A stretch of 64,000 nucleotides of DNA from Hypholoma sublateritium FD-334 SS-4. Lineage: Eukaryota; Basidiomycota; Agaricomycetes; Agaricales; Strophariaceae. The notes beneath the pieces are model-generated. The model was not told where the DNA came from. It made no database searches and saw nothing but the letters and a program-made list of their open reading frames with translations. Of this stretch, positions 48,001 to 59,835 are shown in pieces (positions within the stretch are counted from its first letter, which is position 1; every line of letters starts with the position of its first letter). Both the position numbers and the translations under genes were made by a program. The stretch spans positions 1-64,000 of the forward strand of contig KN817534.1 of assembly GCA_000827495.1 (NCBI GenBank), in the 5' to 3' direction.

Positions 48001-48740
48001 TATCTAAAGGGAACGAAGCTGACTACGTTCTTATCTCCATTGTANGAACAGGCTCTGAGCCTGGCTTCTTGGCAATGCTCAACAGGCTGAACGTCCTGCT
48101 CACGCGATGTCGTAAAGCCATCATCATTGTCACAAGTAAAACTTTCATCAAACTCGGGGGGGGNCGAACACTCCTGGGTGATATGGAAGCTTATTGGGAA
48201 CATGTCCTCAAATACCAGCATACCTGGGTCGACTGGCGCCTTGTCGCTACGGGTGCGGCCAACCTTCCTGGAGCTTTGGGACCAAATTGTAGGCCACATT
48301 TGGCAACCCACTTACTACCTCCATCTATACGACCTCTTGNAGCGTCACCAGTCTGGTCAGCGCGAAGTACCTATCATACGACTGCTCGGACCTCTATATT
48401 CGGGGATGCTGGAGACCCTTGGCGCGTTTCTCAGCCCGGAATCCGGGATACTAGGCGTACGAATTTACAATCGCCATCCGATATCGAGGACGCTTGGCCT
48501 CCCCTTGCTGCCTCTAAAACACCCATTCTGAAGGGATCGTGGGACAAATTCGCGTCTCCGGCCGACGCTCTGCACAAACACTCGCTCCTTCGCACAAAGA
48601 CGGCCAGAGAACCACCCTCGTTAACAAACAAGCCCATGCCTGACATTCAGTCATCGCCATTGGGACTCAGCCGTGGTGGCAAGCACATATTGTCCATTTG
48701 TGGCATGACTTCGAGCAATATCTACTGCCGGAGACGATGA
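45068..48740 (+). CDS. UPF1-like superfamily 1B helicase, interrupted by an assembly gap
   Basis: Exons include 45068-45654, 45713-45782, 45851-46012, 46070-46472 and 46530 onward to the gap at 46736-47113, then several more to the stop at 48738-48740. The N-terminal ~200 residues are a helicase-accessory region of unknown type. Helicase motifs follow in order: Walker A HGPPGTGK-T (one N in the codon for the residue after Lys); motif II VIDEAS; motif III FFGDPRQ; motif IV-like LDVQYRMP; ITPYDAQR; motif V FQGNEADYVLISIV; motif VI NVLLTRCRKAI. The DEAS box and VQYRMP place it with UPF1/SMUBP2/SEN1-type enzymes that move along RNA or DNA 5'-3'. The C-terminal ~170 residues are polar and low in conservation. 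It ends 78 bp from the stop of the convergent DIS3 gene. Part of the ATPase core is hidden by the gap and several single N calls. Confidence 0.82.
46736..47113. other. assembly gap, 378 N
   Basis: A run of N lies within the helicase gene, between Walker A and motif II. Open frames across it are artefacts. Confidence 0.98.
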
Positions 48741-48818
48741 AATGATTCAGAGATAGGTTGGAGATAGGTGTACATACACAGATAATGATGGGGTTATATT
48801 TCACGGCGGTGATTATGT

Positions 48819-51800
48819 TTACAAGCCGGCGGAATCAATTGGATGTACTAGAGTCATTTTCACTTTGCCGCGTTGAGTATTTCGGTCCTTCTCCACNTCA
48901 ATACGGACAGTGACCTTATCGAAGACCGCGATCGTTGTCTGCCCCACGGTAATGGTATAGTTGTCCGCATCGAATGTCATGTCCTTTTTGAACATAACCA
49001 GACCTTCTATGCCTAGTCTGAATTTGTCTACATGAGCAAACACATCCATAAAGACACCAGCAACGAATCCGCTCACTTAGACACAAACACACCGACGCCG
49101 TTCCTGAANGTCCGGATCACGAAGGCCTCCTCCGTCACCTCCGTCACCTTGCCAAAGTCCGCCTTCTTCGCCTCCCGCTCNTTCCGGCCCTTCAGTGCCA
49201 GGCCGACGTAGAACTCGACGCTCGCACGTCCCGCCATTTGGGCCATGCGATGGCGACGATTGACTACGTCTAACACGCGCTCTACGTGGGGCTTCGAATG
49301 GAGTGAGGCGTGTAGCGAGGTGTAGCCAATGGCGGCCGACAGCTGGNGATGCGCAAGCACGTCTAGTGCGAGCCAGGAGATGTGGTTAGTGGAAGGTCAA
49401 GAATAGAGGGTANATANTCCCTACCGGCGTAACGACGAATAGGAGAAGTGAAATGCGTGTAGATGGGGCTGGCGAGACCATAGTGGCCAAATGTATCCCG
49501 TCCAACGCTACCCGAGCAGAAATACTCTGCCGAAAGCATGCAACGCGTCGCCATGATTCGCACTAGTGTGTTGAATGCTGGTTCACNTGGATCCTTGAAT
49601 GGACATGAGCTAATCGATATATATATCAAACCGAAAATATAAACGCACAATGCACTGATCCAATGACGCGGCAAGGGCCCCTGAANTAGACACATCCAGC
49701 TTCATACCCTTTCTTTTCATCAAGATATCCTGCAATTTTTCGAAATTCGTGCGCGGCGGAGGTANATGACGCCTGNAACCGNAAGAANTGTCAAGAGAAG
49801 GCGCATAANTACAGAGTGATCACCAGACAGACCTCAGGACTGCAGTTTGTGGGAATGTTTCCTCGATCTTCCGCGCGACACTGACNTTAGCGAGCAGCAT
49901 NAACTCTTCGACCAGACTATTCGTCTCCCGCATCTCCTTTTGCTCGACATCTATAGGGTCCGAACTCTCTGAACTGTCTAGGTGGATCTTGACCTCGGGG
50001 GAAGCGAGATTCAGGGCACCCGCTGCCATGCGCTTTGCCTTGAGCTTGAGTGCAAGCGAATTGAGGAGGCGGATGCTTTGCGTGAGCGCATCTTGACGAT
50101 GCCTGAATGCATATTAGTAAGCCCAAAAATGTTAATAGCAGTACATTTGACTGACGGGTCATCTTTCCGGATTTGCGCTTCCTCATATGTGAAGGCGGCT
50201 TTACTAGCGATAACTGATTTTGTAAATCTCACGTCCACTATATCCGCGTCTGGTGTCATTTCCTGTCGAAAGTGATCGACGTTAGTGTGAATATATAGAG
50301 AACGGAAAGCTCGCATACCCAGAACGCTGAAAACGCAAGACGTTCGACAAATGGCCGTAGTGAACACAAGTTAGTGCCGAGGAGGGCAGGCAGCATGTCT
50401 ATACGCTTGTCGACGAGATATACTGTAGTTCCTCTTGATGCAGCTTCGCTATCCATGGGTGTATCGGCGTGGACAAAGTGCGATACATCCGCAATGTCTA
50501 CCAGGATAAAGCTATAAGTATGTGCAATGGTTCAAACAACTTGAAGGACGTACGGACACCCGCCTCGATGTTCCCGTTGGGAAGCTGCCTTGCGTGTAAA
50601 GCATCGTCGATATCCTGACAACCTGTTGCCCAATGAGTGCGGATTTCAGCACAGCTCCACTAATGTCGTACCTGGAGGATCAATGCTACAGATGAGCAGT
50701 TCTCGCAAGTCCTCGCGTCCGCGCCACTCTGGACTCGTAGAACTCTTCGGCGGTACCACCCAGCTTTCGCCCTCTACCGGCAAGCAATCCAGGATCGCCT
50801 TCCCAAATGGTCGGTATGGTACCTCGAACTCGAGAAGCAGACTTTCCTGCTCCGCCTCCTTACTTTCTACCTTTCCCAGCGCCCGCACAAAATGGCCCTC
50901 GGGATAACGCGATGTTTCGTCCCAGCGATCGATGGTGACGAGGATTTTCTGACCTATGAGNGTAGGCGCTTGTCGTGTTCGCATACGAATGCGTGGGAGT
51001 AGACGAGAGACNGGGGTGGCAAATACGGTTTGCTGAGAGAGGGAGGTGGTATTGGNCGAGGTAAGNGAGGTNCTGTCAATGTGACAAACATAACTGCAAG
51101 GCCGAAATTAGAGNATTTCAGTGCGGTTTACGAGGTACTCACGCCCGCCAATTACGCTTGATAATGCCAACGATGCGCCCTGTGGGCTGCNTTTCGGAGG
51201 AACGTTTCTCGCTCTCGACGAGCTTCGTCTCCCGGACCAAAGCACCCTTGCCTTCGCCCTCACCTTCATCTTCAGAGTCCTCCACATCGTCGTTTTTGAG
51301 AGTAGCTATTGGATATGGTCTGAAAATGTTGTGCAATGATAATAGCAGTAAACTCACCATCTTGATCNACCACCTCATCTCCAGGCGATTTCCACTCCTT
51401 TTCATCAAACACTTCGACGACGACAACGTCGCCATTGACAGCTCGGTTCATGTTCTCTCGCCCGATGAGTAATACTGGGGAGGTAAAAGCTGGAACAGGA
51501 ACGCTGCCTTCGAGGTAGTTGTATTGATTTGCGTTGAAATGGCCCTGGTGCAATTTCCCTGCCTTTACCCCAGCGGCAAGCACCGCCGTTGGGAGATACT
51601 ATGAATTGTGAGATATAGATATGGTAAGCTCAGAGGACGACTTACTTCGGGGTACAGCGCCTGTCGTCCCGCTACGGCTTTTGTCGGTTCGATATCGTTA
51701 GAACCCTCTGCAGAGAGTAGATCGAGCATTTGGGAGGCTGTGGGCATGGCTTCAACGTATTTGCGAACTGAAATCGAGAAGATTCCGGTTTGTTCTGCTT

Positions 51801-52617
51801 TTCTTCGGTTTGCGGCATCTTCAGTAAGCAGAACAACGACAGGGACCTTGGGAGCTGGTTGGCCGCGTATTGTAGGGCGAGTGAGGGAGAGATGAGTTGT
51901 GTACCAAGAAGTAGCCTTTCGGATACCTTGAATGTCTTCAGCGTGTTTCTATAGAGAACGTAAGCAATGACACACTTCTATCATTTCTGTCATTCGGCGT
52001 TTCGTTTTCTTCGCGAATGATAGCCGTCTCTCTACAGAACTTAATGGAAGTCCAGCAAGTACATGAAGGCCACGTACGAGCGATACTCGTTGTAGAATAT
52101 CCAGATCTTCTTGTCGTCCATCTTAGTAAGAGCCTTCAACCTATTGTAAAGCGGTAGCGAGCGATGCCGAACTTCTTCCATCACCGTTTGCAATAGGATG
52201 ATGGGCGACGTGAATAGCGGCGATTCGANAAGATCCATCTATAATGCTAGTCATNACATGTAGATCTAATCGTACAGAAAAAAACAGCGCNATACTCACT
52301 TGAGAAAGGAATACATTGGTATCCGGCAAGACAAAGTGACCGCTGGGGAATGATGGATGGGTGGTATCCCCGTCAGCCGGCAGAATAGCTTCTTCGCATT
52401 CCCTACATCCTTTTATTCCACAGGAAACATCATTCCTGAGATATCGCTCGCGAAGAACTTGACGACAAATGAGCGACGCGAATACCGAAGAATCAGCAGA
52501 CGCATTGCAGACAGACGTACCTTTGATAACCTTTCCTCTTGCAGTCTTTTTGAAGAATTTTCTCTGTGTTACACTTGCCTCTGCCCTTGGCCTCTTGAGA
52601 ATTGTGATGTCGACCAT
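48819..52617 (-). CDS. DIS3: exosome ribonuclease DIS3 / Rrp44
   Basis: This is the catalytic subunit of the RNA exosome, with 3'-5' exonuclease (RNB) and endonuclease (PIN) activity in nucleus and cytoplasm. The minus-strand start [20 protein letters not shown] opens the protein. The Cys motif [12 protein letters not shown] (CR3-like) and the PIN start [11 protein letters not shown] follow. The cold-shock domains come next ([28 protein letters not shown]), then the RNB core with its acidic metal-binding motif [23 protein letters not shown], and the late RNB segment TSPIRRYA with DVLAH. A C-terminal S1-like domain ends in [15 protein letters not shown]. All domains are present in normal order. 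The gene has many short introns and about twenty isolated N calls, some in coding sequence, so the exact length is uncertain (about 950-1000 residues expected). It is convergent with the SF1 helicase gene. Confidence 0.9.
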
Positions 52618-55180
52618 TAGTGTATGGCAGCCAGATCGCGCTATGTAGTTCAAGTCTGAGAAGATAAGTAGAGGTTGAGAGCGGCGTTGCAAAAATATCG
52701 GTTATTTACGCGGCTACTATTCCACGTGATCCTTCGGAGTCTGCTCTGTTAAGGTGGGCGCTAAATCAACGCTAAATACCTTTTGCCTGGCCGAAATCCA
52801 GCTGTTGTGGTTTTTGTTCAGACGAGACGCATTCTGTCTGTATTCTTCGGCTCAGAAGGCGAAGGAGGCATCCAATGAGCATTAATTCATTTCCAAGGCT
52901 CGATTATATTACATGATCCCAACGAGTATTACTTACACGATCAACCAAAAAAAAGAATGGTAGAAGATACATTTATCTTCAGGTATGATATCTTCAGATC
53001 AGCTCATTATATCTTAGATGATATAATACGATTTCTCTGCTTAGTTTACCAATGCAGATAAGCATAACAGTTGTCCATAACGATGGCAAACGTGCTTGTT
53101 ATAACAAATTTCTGTCGGAAATTGTGTGCGATTCACTATGTTTTATTCCATTTTAATCATTCCTCTGAATCCGTAGCAATGTCATTGAAGTTGAAAGAGG
53201 GCTACTCAACGCTGCTCGCCAATAAATTGCAAATGAAAAATTAAAAAAACAAAGCTATTTATAGCCCATACTCTGGAGAAGAGGTAATTTATCAAAGTGA
53301 GCTTTACAACATGAGTGACGGAGCTTTATAACCCAAAGGATCAAATAAATCAATTTACGAATTTCACGCGGCACGGCATCTGCAAGAGTGCGCGTTCTTC
53401 GACAACGTTTCTGAACTGATGGTTTGCTCTTGGTTTGCTGGGAATATGCCAACGTTGAAACGTTGACGGTTCACACTTCACAGAATCTAAGCATAGACAC
53501 GGGGTCGGGTCCTCGTTTTATCTGAGCATGTATCCACTTCCCAGCGCTGTTATTTCTGCATATCACACGCGCAACCACAATCTCGTAGCAGACCGCAGCC
53601 GAAGGTATCCAAGTGCCGGGAAAACAACTCGTCTGCGACACCCGCTGGGGTAGTATCTTTTCTCCTTCTAAATGGGATGCAGTCGTAGCTGGTGCGAATG
53701 TCCCCGGATCCGCTTCATCTATCAAAGGACACGCCTGTAACACGACCTAGGAAGCAATCTGTGCTGCCGCCGATAAGTGCACCTAGTGCCGATTTCTTGC
53801 CCATTCCAAACAAAAGTGTGGCAGTGATTCGTGCAGTGTGCTATGAGAAGCACCACACCATGTGCCCTAAGCCTCGGGAAGACGCGATCCTTCCTGACCG
53901 CCTTATAGACAGCACCGACAAGAACAAACCTAAGGTCATCTTGACGGAAGGGCAATGCGTCCGCTAAGTCCCTACGCCTGGAGAGTAAGTCAGCCAATGA
54001 TAACCACCACGAAGAACGTCGATAAATACTGTAGAGAGAGCCATGAAATTGGGCTGTTCCCGTAAACCATCCAGGACACCATCGTCGCCATCCATAACCT
54101 CGGCGAACGATGTCTATGGATCGACGCGGAGCCAGCTGGGGATGATGTGGGTTATTGACTACCACTCATGTTTCACTATCAGCGCTGCGTGCGCAGACTT
54201 TGCAACAAAATAGTTTCTCCATTGCCAGCGAGAGAAGGTCCCAAGCGCTCGAATCCCATACCGCTATCCGGACAGCGTTGACCCGGTCTGGATTTCAAAA
54301 AAGATAGATATCGACATGACACTGAAGGACCCGCAGGGTCCTTCGGAAGTGTGGTAGCAGTATTTGAGATGTTGGGTAGGTGAGAGGTGTTCATTAGAAA
54401 TATCGATTGAGTTCGGTCGGCCTGTGAGGAAGACGGCTGCGGAAGGGTGGGAGTCGGTGGAGAATGGTCATATGCGCCTAGATAATGATCCTGAGAGGTA
54501 CGGAAAGGCGTATATTGTCCCACTATTGAAGAGTTACAGGATCAGTAGAGTGATTGGCTGTAGTATGCACGGAAGAAGGGGCATATAGAAGAGTTGTTCT
54601 TTTCACCTTTTCCACTGCCAAAGTTGAGTGGTTCACTACCATATTGACATATATTCGTTGTCGTACTTCCAGGACAGTTGATATTATGACGTGCAAGGAG
54701 ACTACACGTAGTTTTATTTGAGATAAGCAAGTACTTACTGAGGTAGGATTTGGGCTGTCGTTCACAAGTCGTTCAAGTGTAAGTTTGGTGTCACTGTAAG
54801 CAGTTGGTTGAGTTCTCCTTGGCATCATCGTGATCATGTTCTAATATTAGATCATCACGTCATGTAAATTGCGAATGCTTGGTCACGCAAGGTTATCAGA
54901 AACTCCGATGACTCCGCAACAACTCCGCTAATACGTAGTTAAGTATATGGACCATCTCCCCTCCGATGTGCAACTACGTTCTTATATGAACTATTACACC
55001 GGTGAAATTTTCTAGAGAGCGTACATACTACAAATCTACTGAAGTAAAAACTGAAATCTACCGGGGTCCCCATAAGTCGGGTGCGGGGTGTCCCAGCCGA
55101 ATCTCATCACGTGGAAGATTCATAATATCTCCTGGATTATATTAATAATTGCGCGATCCTCTTGCGCTCGTATTTTAACG
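52618..55180. other. intergenic, 2.5 kb, possible unrecognised gene
   Basis: Open frames at 53471-53743, 53722-54165 and 54179-54523 (all minus) and a 33-residue start at 54837 (MITMMPRRTQPTAYSDTKLT) followed by a good GTAAGT donor could be pieces of one spliced minus-strand gene. I could not join them in phase and no domain was recognised. The left part (52.7-53.4 kb) is AT-rich and empty. Confidence 0.3.
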
Positions 55181-56125
55181 ATGTTAGGTCGCATCAAGGG
55201 TCTCTTCACAACTCCCATCGTAAACCCTGCCCACTTTAGAGCTGAAATGTCAACAGGTTAGCTCTATTGCAGCCTCAGGATGATCTGTGCTAACCATCGA
55301 CGATCGCGTCAGCATCATCCAAGCCCGAAATCGCCACTTTTGCGTCAGGGTGTTTCTGGGGCACAGAGCACATCTTCCTGAAACACTTTCCACCATCGGA
55401 GAAAAAGGGTATTCTTTCGACTACTGTTGGGTATACTGGCGGAAACCCGCTCGTAACAAATCCCACCTACAAACTTGTCTGTGGAGGAGCCACAGATCAC
55501 GCCGAGTCCGTGAAGATTGAATTCGACCCCAGCATCGTTACCTATGAGCAACTCGTTGGTGCGTATAAGATGCTCTCGCCTGAATGAAATATCCTTACAA
55601 TAGCTGTAGAGTTCTTCTATCGCACACACGACCCAACGACAGTCAATCGTCAAGGTGGCGATACGGGTTCACGTAAGTTCATCGCCTTTTACAATCACAG
55701 AATGCCTTGCCGCTATCGCGCTTCCGCCATAGAACATCACAATCTTCGCGCAACTCTATAGATACTGACTCTTACTCAAACAGAATATCGATCGGCAATC
55801 TTCACCCATTCTGATGACCAGGAAACCATTGCAAAGCGCGTGACAGAGGAGATACAAGCTAAATATTTTACGTCAAAGGGTAAGTGTTTTTTCCGCACCC
55901 CTTGGTCAATGGGAATATTATCCTGCGCGAGCGCTACTTGCACTGCATCCCGGGTCTACATGGATTCTGTTGTAACCTTACTAATGCGGATTGTTCGCAG
56001 GCAAGAAGATTGTCACCGAGATCGTCCCCGCAGGCCAATGGTGGGACGCTGAGGACTACCACCAATTGTACCTGTTCAGGAACCCCTCAGGATACCAGTG
56101 CCCCACGCATCGCCTTCACTGGTAG
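55181..56125 (+). CDS. msrA: peptide methionine (S)-S-oxide reductase MsrA
   Basis: Five exons (55181-55256, 55313-55558, 55610-55672, 55784-55879, 56001-56125) give 201 residues. The enzyme reduces methionine-S-sulfoxide in proteins and free Met using thioredoxin, which protects against oxidative damage. The catalytic motif GCFWGTEH has its cysteine at residue 39. Further family segments are [11 protein letters not shown], the [20 protein letters not shown] region, [30 protein letters not shown], and the substrate-side [15 protein letters not shown]. The end is [11 protein letters not shown]. Length is normal for fungal MsrA. The chosen start ([14 protein letters not shown]) is the first Met in frame. 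The leader before residue 30 is basic-hydrophobic and could serve in mitochondrial targeting; the internal Met in AEMST could give a cytosolic form. Confidence 0.92.
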
Positions 56126-59100
56126 ATGTCAGCGTTGAATACTAGATCATGTACCCGGAGGATTTCACGCTCGCTTGTAAAGGTGTACTTGTATAATATG
56201 TAATCTATCCGTTTTATGTAGTCCACAGTGGATGGACTGCGGCTAGGTTTCGACTTTCATCCCTGGTTCACTCTTTGACATTGAGGTTTACCGATATCAC
56301 TGAATTGCGTTGGCACGTGCATTCATATTGTGGAAATTAGCGCCCAATAACTTGTGTGTGTATATGTAAGTGGGATCATTTAATTATCTCGCCTGAAATG
56401 GGGTACCCAATCGCGTAGTAAATCGGACCGTTGATCTTTTAATCTTGTACATATCCTCGTATCTCGGCTTTCAGCTAAGATAAAACAACACCGCGGTGCG
56501 TTCCAGACCTTTTGGAAGTGTGCACACCAATACGCCAAGTTACGCTAAGTTAAGAATCAAGAAATGGAGTTCTGCATAAGATAGTCATACATATCTTCGA
56601 TTGGCAGCCACCACCCTTCAAAGCATCCATCTGATTGATATTGGTGCGGGGGTACATGAATATCCTACTTTCCATAGTACACCGTACATCTTTTACATAA
56701 AGCCGAAGTGAGTTCATATATATATCACTGGCGGAATGAATTGTCCACAAACCCTGTAGGAGCGTCGAGTTACCGTTATAGGTTGGCAGCTTCTTAATGT
56801 CTAGGCCAGTCTGGGGCACAACAAACGATCACCGGAGGTTAGGTACGATCCGGCACATTGGATGGAAATGGTAATTCCTACTATATCTGGCATGATAAGT
56901 CCGGACAGCAGACATCCGACAGCGAGGACGTCGGGCTCGGACTGCGTGCGTCGGCTGGCATCAGAGGCCAAAATTTATGTATGTTTGAAAGCGACATATC
57001 GTGTACGTCGGGGAGGTTCCGGTACTTTCCCTTTACCGGCGTGGCATTGACTTAAGTGTCGGGATAATTTGGTTTTATATTTGGCACGGAAGTCCTGGCA
57101 AAATCTCGCGTGTCAGAGATGCGAACGCAGCACTGCAGCTGTTAGCCAGACAGCCTGTGAGTATCATCATATGTATGATGCGAGGGAAAATTCCATCGAC
57201 AACCATCGTTCAGTAGAATTTTTAGCTGAGATATTCCGGAGGATTATATTCATTGACACGAACAAGCCATACAAGCTGTGAGAGCCTTCTAACATAGATA
57301 GAAGCATCACAGTTCATGCGATTTTCCGCACTCGCTGAACTTTTTGATTTTCGCCGACGTCGAATGTAAATATCATGCTACTGTGGGCTGCAAAGCTATT
57401 GTTTTCTACCAATGCGACATAATAAATTCATCATGCGAGTTGAAATTCGGGGTTAAGAATAAGAATCCGATAATGTATCAGGTTTGCACTCAATTTGCAC
57501 TCCCTTATATCCCCAGTCTCGAAAAGCCTTGGCTGCGGTCCGGCGTTATTGGAGAACAAGTCTATTTATAGCCCACATTTCGAGGTAGCACTCCTTTTAA
57601 TGATTTTCAGTACCAGCTTGACTGTAACGGGGAGTGATCTGATTAATGGTTTCAATATGGAGTCGTGTGATTCTTTAACTCGCCCCTACACGTAGAGTCG
57701 TCGATCCTTTGAGCAAATAGAGGCCAGGGAAGATTAAATAAGGCCGACTGCGCCTTTCAACTACGCACCATAATGATATCCGGACGCCAGCTCTATCTCA
57801 GCCCACGGGGTACTTTCGTAGGACAGAAGTCACGTTGTTCTTTGGTTTTTCTTACTCAGAATATGTGGAATGATGTTTCATCACTAAATATGATACATAT
57901 CAACGGTTGTAAAGCTGTGCGAAGCGCGCTGCAGCAAAATTGTATTGCAGATACTTACCGTGGTCCTTCATCCTTTATTTAATCTTTTCCTTTGTGAGTT
58001 TGTGGGCATCTTTATAGAGCATTTTGCTACACACGGAATGTGTAGATAGGTTTAGCCACTCTCATGTTTTCTCATATTCACTCCTGAAAGATACGAATGT
58101 CAAGGGATGTTATGAATCAGCAAAAATCCTAAGCGATTCGGCGAGCGCTAATTCTCAAAAGCTAAAGAAAGCTGAGTTCACTTGTGATTGGGTCAAAATC
58201 GTACCTTTGTGATATTTACGTGAGGGAATATCGTTTCTGGCTCCGCTCATTTCAGGTGCACAGACCTTTTTAGCGGTGAAGGTGGTACCTGTAAGTACCA
58301 GTGCTCAGTCTATGCTATGCAGCATAGGTATCCCGGTCTAATATTATCTTCTTCAGCTTTGCCAGTACTCCCATTTTGGTAATCTTTACAAGTGTGGCAA
58401 TGATCGAGATCGACAGTGTTCCGTTCCTCTAGAGTTCGACCCTGCATCCATGTTTTTTATACTCACGATTAAGCAAATTCCTGTTGACTTTGTTCACTGA
58501 ATCATATCCTATAGAAATATGATTCTGTTTGTATTGATTCACGCCGTGTCATCTGTTCACGATACCCTTCAATGGATACTACATAGCTTTCCTTTCTGAG
58601 GGTGCGACTATGACGGGCGCTATTAACTTTCTCCCCGGAGTTTGACACTTTGATGGTAAGCAGATATGGGTTCTAAATGGACCACTTTTTGATCAATGCA
58701 TCTGTACAATCAAACATCGTCATAAACAGGGCACCGTGAGCGGGTGGCACGCTTCCGGTCAAATTTTTATCAAGGTTCTAGGCCTATTCCATACATAGAA
58801 ACTGAGGGAGTGCAGAATATTCAACGTGCAGTGCGCTTTTTTATCGTGAAGTTGCTCGGGAATCGATAACCTTGTACAACTTCAGCACGCCTGCTATACG
58901 AGATACCGTGACTGACTCCTATAAGGCTCATGCATTAATATATGTGACTCGAATTGGCTCTGAGCGACGAGCGCAAATTGAGGATTGCGCTGAGAGTCCC
59001 GAGCTCAATTCACCGTAGCTCGGTTGTCACCTATCTCATCGCATCCTACCCAATGCCTGACTCATTGTCCTACTAGTACAGGCAGTGCCAGTGATGCTGG

Positions 59101-59782
59101 AGCGGCTCCTAAATTAGAGTTGCGGTTTCTAACTTCCGCCATGATTGCATCAAGGAAGCTGTATCAATCCCGTTGACCCGGTAGCAGAAAATATAACATT
59201 TCTGGTTCGTGTGAGTCAATAGCTTCGTTATTCTAATATTTGTCTGTAAATCGGCGTGCAAGAAACAGGGCTGACCCCACGGCGACTCCTTGCGCAAGCC
59301 TCTCTGTTTTTGGACTCCAGCGGTCGCAGTCGGGCATTTGGAAAGGCTATGTCAAGCGATGGCTACTGCATAGGATATTTACCGAGGTCTCCTACGTCAA
59401 TCGCTGGCACGTATAGCACCCCCCGGCCCCGACCACCGACACAGTCGTATGTATCAGACTCATTTGTGAACAATTTTGTACCTCTTTTCGACTGCTATTC
59501 TGGCCAAAAGTTGCCTCTTTCGAGTAATCAGCCACGCGTCGCCGAGCAACGCCCTGAAACCGAAATGGATGGAATTCTAAAATAAGTGGGAAAGACCCAT
59601 GGGATTGGCCGTGTAACGTGCTGCGACCTGCATGTTTTTGGCCCTGAATCCATGCGGTCAGATCTCTTTAGATCTTGCCGACGCAGAGAAATCCGCGACG
59701 TGCAGAAATGCCTGGAGGTTCGGTCATATCTGGCAGGCTATGAAACGGATACACTTGGTAACGGATCAGCTGTATGCTGCAA
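56126..59782. other. AT-rich gene-poor stretch, 3.7 kb
   Basis: Scattered frames of 60-110 residues lack domains. No repeat or RNA gene was recognised. It ends in the promoter of GMC gene copy B. Confidence 0.4.
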
Positions 59783-59790
59783 TATAAAAG
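59783..59790 (+). promoter_or_regulatory. TATA box of GMC gene copy B
   Basis: TATAAAAG lies 53 bp upstream of the ATG at 59836. Confidence 0.6.
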
Positions 59791-59835
59791 CAGGCGGGCT
59801 GATTTCAGCATCCGTAGTCCTCATTCCATTAATCA

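Noticed and set aside
53255..54523. Candidate spliced minus-strand gene
   Set aside because: The pieces could not be joined in phase and no domain was recognised, so it is only mentioned in the intergenic entry.
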